Shown: positions 61,702-64,000 of the stretch, one piece after another
Position numbering within the stretch: position 1 is the first letter of the stretch
How the letters are laid out: each line of letters opens with the position of its first letter
Assembly: GCF_018343665.1 (NCBI RefSeq)
Contig: NZ_JAGYPM010000001.1
Coordinates: forward strand, 901,619 to 965,618
Length of the DNA: 64,000 nt
Source of the DNA: Cytobacillus citreus
Lineage (GTDB): Bacteria; Bacillota; Bacilli; Bacillales; Cytobacillaceae
Direction: 5' to 3'
Made by a program: the position numbers and the translations under genes
The notes under the pieces: generated by a model
What the model was told of the DNA's origin: nothing
Database searches by the model: none
Seen by the model: the letters and a program-made list of their open reading frames with translations, nothing else

Positions 61702-62980
61702 TGTCGATATAGTGTGACACAGCTGCGACAGCAAGTTTTTCTTCACGGGCCTCGATCATCTGGAGGCCTAGCTTTTCCCATTTTGCTTTTTCCTTCTTCT
61801 TATTAAGCATTTGTTGCTGGGCCATACTCTTTACCATTGTATCCTGGACATTAGTTGGTATATCCTTAACCCTCTTTAGAAGTGTTTCATCCTCAATTCC
61901 AATCATTAAAAATAAATGCTTTTGCCTTATGCGCTTTAAATAAATGAGTGCACTTTCCTCATGCAAAAAGGTACGGACATCGCTAAATAATAACAAAAGA
62001 CTTCTTTTCTTTTGTATCATTCCTAAATACTGGAATACAGCTGCATAATTCGATTCTACCGCATCCACGTTGATATTATAAATAGCTTGCAAAATGGTCT
62101 GCATATGAGCCATCCCTTTTGCTGGAGGAACAAAAACTTTTACTTCTTTGGAAAACGCCAAAACAGATACATAATCACCTTTTTTTAATGCGGCAGCAGC
62201 TACCGTTAATGCGGACTCAATCGATTTCTCAAGCCGATTTCCCTTCTTCAGTTCGGCCCCCATCATTCTCCCGCAATCAATTAAAATCGTAATATACTTC
62301 CCATGCTCTGGCTCATATTCATTCGTCATGACTTCATGCAGCTTAGCTGTTTGCCGCCAGTTAATTTTACGAGGATCATCCCCTACAACATAGTTTCGAA
62401 TTTTTGCGAAATCCCCAATCCCACTTTGCTGCTTCCGGATTTTTATTCCCTCATATAATAAAAATGCTTGGGCATTTTCTAAATAATTCTTTGTTTCGGA
62501 TAGATCGGGAATGACTTTAACGGACATCTGTGATTCAAAAGTAATTTGCTTTTCCCATAGTCCGAGGAAGCTCGAATAACGTAAATAGAGCTTATTAATC
62601 TCGTATTTTCCTCTCGTTGTTGCTCTTGTTTCATACATAGCGTGTGTAATCGAATCATTTATTGCTTTCCCATGAAGTGGAAATGATCTGGAAAATGTTT
62701 GAGGAACCCCATCAGTTAATCGAAAGTGAATAGGATATGGAGACATATTATTCACTTCAATGCTCACATAATAGGGAATTCCTCTTTCCATTTCATCCGG
62801 AAAAATCCGTTTAAGTGAAATCTGCTTTTTTTTCGGTGAAAAAAAAAGATCTAATAAACTAGCTGAAAGCACAAAGCCATTAACAAACAATATCAATTTC
62901 CATGAGATTTCTGAAGCAGTCCCAACTATTAATATAATGGTTACTATTAAGAAAATGAATAATAACCGTTTCGTTGGCAC
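61679..62980 (-). CDS. DUF58-domain protein
   Basis: A ~433-aa protein: two N-terminal helices (LLFIFLIVTIILIVGTA, LILFVNGFVLSASLLDLFF), a beta-rich middle and the DUF58 signature GDDPRKINWRQTAKLHEVMT plus a von Willebrand A-like MIDAS start YITILIDCGRMMG. DUF58 proteins work with MoxR ATPases. A longer frame begins at 63037 inside moxR, but GTG 62980 sits eight bases after the moxR stop behind AGGGGGAT, so it is preferred. Its 3' end overlaps the SpoIIM-like gene by 23 bases, convergently. Confidence 0.85.
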   Translation of the reverse strand: MPTKRLLFIFLIVTIILIVGTASEISWKLILFVNGFVLSASLLDLFFSPKKKQISLKRIFPDEMERGIPYYVSIEVNNMSPYPIHFRLTDGVPQTFSRSFPLHGKAINDSITHAMYETRATTRGKYEINKLYLRYSSFLGLWEKQITFESQMSVKVIPDLSETKNYLENAQAFLLYEGIKIRKQQSGIGDFAKIRNYVVGDDPRKINWRQTAKLHEVMTNEYEPEHGKYITILIDCGRMMGAELKKGNRLEKSIESALTVAAAALKKGDYVSVLAFSKEVKVFVPPAKGMAHMQTILQAIYNINVDAVESNYAAVFQYLGMIQKKRSLLLLFSDVRTFLHEESALIYLKRIRQKHLFLMIGIEDETLLKRVKDIPTNVQDTMVKSMAQQQMLNKKKEKAKWEKLGLQMIEAREEKLAVAAVSHYIDIMNRNLL

Positions 62981-62987
62981 TATCCCC

Positions 62988-63917
62988 CTATCTTGGAACA
63001 GGAACCGACCCCACAAGTTCTTCAATGATTTGGTCAACGGTTGCTCCCTCCAATTCTATATGTGGAGATAGTTGAATACGATGTCTCAATGCTGGTTTTG
63101 CTGTCACTTTTACATCATCTGGCGTTACATAATCTCTTCCGGATAAATACGCCCATGCTTGTGCAGCTTTTCCTATTGAAATCGCAGCTCTTGTGCTTGC
63201 TCCAAATCGAATGGAATCTGAATCACGTGTTTTTCGAACGATTTGCATAATATAGTCTAAAACGCCTTCCCCGATCGTGACACTCTTAATTTCATTTCTG
63301 ATCGCTAAAAAAGTATTTAAATCAAGGATAGATGATACCTGATTGGAATCAAAACTATTTTCTAATACTTGCTTTAATACATTTTTCTCTTCATCAAAGC
63401 TTGGAAAATCAATTTGCAGTTTAAATAAGAAACGGTCCTGTTGAGCTTCTGGTAATGGATATGTACCTTCAAATTCAATCGGATTTTGCGTAGCAACTAC
63501 AAAAAAGATATCAGATAACGGAAAAGTTTCACCTTGAATGGTTACTTGTTTTTCCTCCATCGCCTCGAGAAGAGCAGCTTGCGTTTTTGCAGGTGTACGA
63601 TTAATTTCATCCGCTAATAAAATATTTGTAAAAACAGGCCCTTTCAATGTTTGAAATGTACTGTCTTTCATATTGTAGATGACACTGCCAGTAATATCAC
63701 TTGGAAGTAAATCTGGCGTAAATTGAATTCGGTTAAAGCTTCCACCTAGAAGACTAGCAAGTGTTCTAACCATTTGTGTTTTTCCAGTGCCAGGGACCCC
63801 CTCTAGGAGTACATGTCCCCCAGATAAAATAGCAGATAGCAATAGTCTAAGGTTCATATGTTGGCCTAATATTCGTTTTTCATACTGCTCTAGTAAGGAT
63901 GTTAATTCAGTCCTCAT
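62988..63917 (-). CDS. MoxR-family AAA+ ATPase
   Basis: A 309-aa AAA+ ATPase: Walker A GVPGTGKTQM (~39-48), Walker B ILLADEINRTPAKTQAALLE (~104-123), sensor VVATQNPIEFEGTYPLPEAQ and the arginine-finger region QQDRFLFKL. C-terminal lid GASTRAAISIGKAAQAWAYL. MoxR ATPases remodel or insert cofactors into partner vWA proteins such as the adjacent DUF58 protein. Start ATG 63917 lies 4 bases inside the upstream gene's end (ATGA) behind GGTGGAAGAAGG. Confidence 0.93.
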   Translation of the reverse strand: MRTELTSLLEQYEKRILGQHMNLRLLLSAILSGGHVLLEGVPGTGKTQMVRTLASLLGGSFNRIQFTPDLLPSDITGSVIYNMKDSTFQTLKGPVFTNILLADEINRTPAKTQAALLEAMEEKQVTIQGETFPLSDIFFVVATQNPIEFEGTYPLPEAQQDRFLFKLQIDFPSFDEEKNVLKQVLENSFDSNQVSSILDLNTFLAIRNEIKSVTIGEGVLDYIMQIVRKTRDSDSIRFGASTRAAISIGKAAQAWAYLSGRDYVTPDDVKVTAKPALRHRIQLSPHIELEGATVDQIIEELVGSVPVPR

Positions 63918-64000
63918 CCTTCTTCCACCTCTTTTCTTAACTGATCAAGCTTTTTAGACCACATTAAGTATTCTTGTTTATTAATTTTTTCTTTCCCAAG
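63914..64000 (-). CDS. C-terminal end of an upstream gene, cut by the window edge
   Basis: The last 28 codons of a gene are visible on the minus strand (LGKEKINKQEYLMWSKKLDQ, then LRKEVEEG), ending in TGA that overlaps the moxR ATG (ATGA). The helical Lys/Glu-rich tail fits a membrane-associated protein. In similar bacilli the gene before moxR in this cluster is a DUF4350-type protein; here this is only context-based inference. Confidence 0.6.
   Translation of the reverse strand, partial: LGKEKINKQEYLMWSKKLDQLRKEVEEG

Noticed and set aside
1..64000. tRNA, rRNA, plasmid or phage replication genes
   Set aside because: None recognised on either strand by inspection; a tRNAscan run would be needed to exclude a missed tRNA.

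Overview
This is a low-GC Bacillaceae chromosome segment from a spore-forming Bacillus-type organism. Evidence: an SspH-type spore protein gene, Bmr close to the B. subtilis protein, YrrT-, YsaA- and YtpP-like genes, purine-rich Shine-Dalgarno sites and frequent TTG/GTG starts. The species cannot be fixed from the sequence alone. No rRNA, tRNA or CRISPR array was seen.

Layout. (1) 1-8250 is accessory DNA: the end of an IS3-family transposase gene, a dead group II intron whose reverse transcriptase has at least three frameshifts, an unrecognised 439-aa protein, a tyrosine-recombinase remnant, a second group II intron with no ORF but a well-formed domain V, a chimeric flavoprotein gene and two unknown small genes. 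(2) 8538-17036 is one co-directional catabolic cluster: acetoacetyl-CoA-synthetase-like ligase, a thiolase-fold protein without the catalytic Cys paired with a DUF35 Zn-ribbon/OB partner, an MHS transporter, a true thiolase, a MaoC hydratase, an MFS transporter and an ArsR-rhodanese regulator. Together they could import an organic acid, activate it to a CoA thioester, hydrate it, and cleave it by retro-aldol and thiolytic steps. (3) 17088-22000 mixes decayed genes (second hisS, sodA tail, a small gene with an amber stop) with an intact vanadium-haloperoxidase-type gene. (4) 21869-31400 holds a tandem-DUF1259 lipoprotein, a DedA-PAP2 fusion with eroded PAP2 motifs, a twice-frameshifted mprF, an S9 peptidase and small genes. 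(5) 31587-36400 has gene fragments, an IS200/IS605-type remnant with a TnpB-guide-RNA-like end, a repeat/palindrome region, an MBL hydrolase and an ABC-F gene behind an attenuator-like leader.

(6) 36192-53800 is mixed: bmr with a broken bmrR, a LysR / F420-ligase-like divergent pair, a relatively GC-rich ArsR-AHSA1 pair, a four-module NlpC/P60 protein in which only one module keeps the catalytic residues, a BcrC-like phosphatase, sspH, an amidohydrolase, a DadA-like oxidase and a HAD phosphatase. (7) 54097-56017 encodes three small exported proteins (two paralogous) and a lipoprotein-like peptide. (8) 56199-64000 is more conserved: alpha/beta hydrolase, PepF, RDD, SpoIIM-like, DUF58, MoxR and the end of one more gene.

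The dominant impression is active genome decay: about fifteen gene remnants or frameshifted genes in 64 kb. Some single-base frameshifts (mprF in particular) could be sequencing errors. The best candidates for new biology are the chimeric flavoprotein, the Cys-less thiolase/DUF35 cluster, the one-active-of-four NlpC/P60 protein, the ABC-F leader, the ORF-less intron and the small secreted family.
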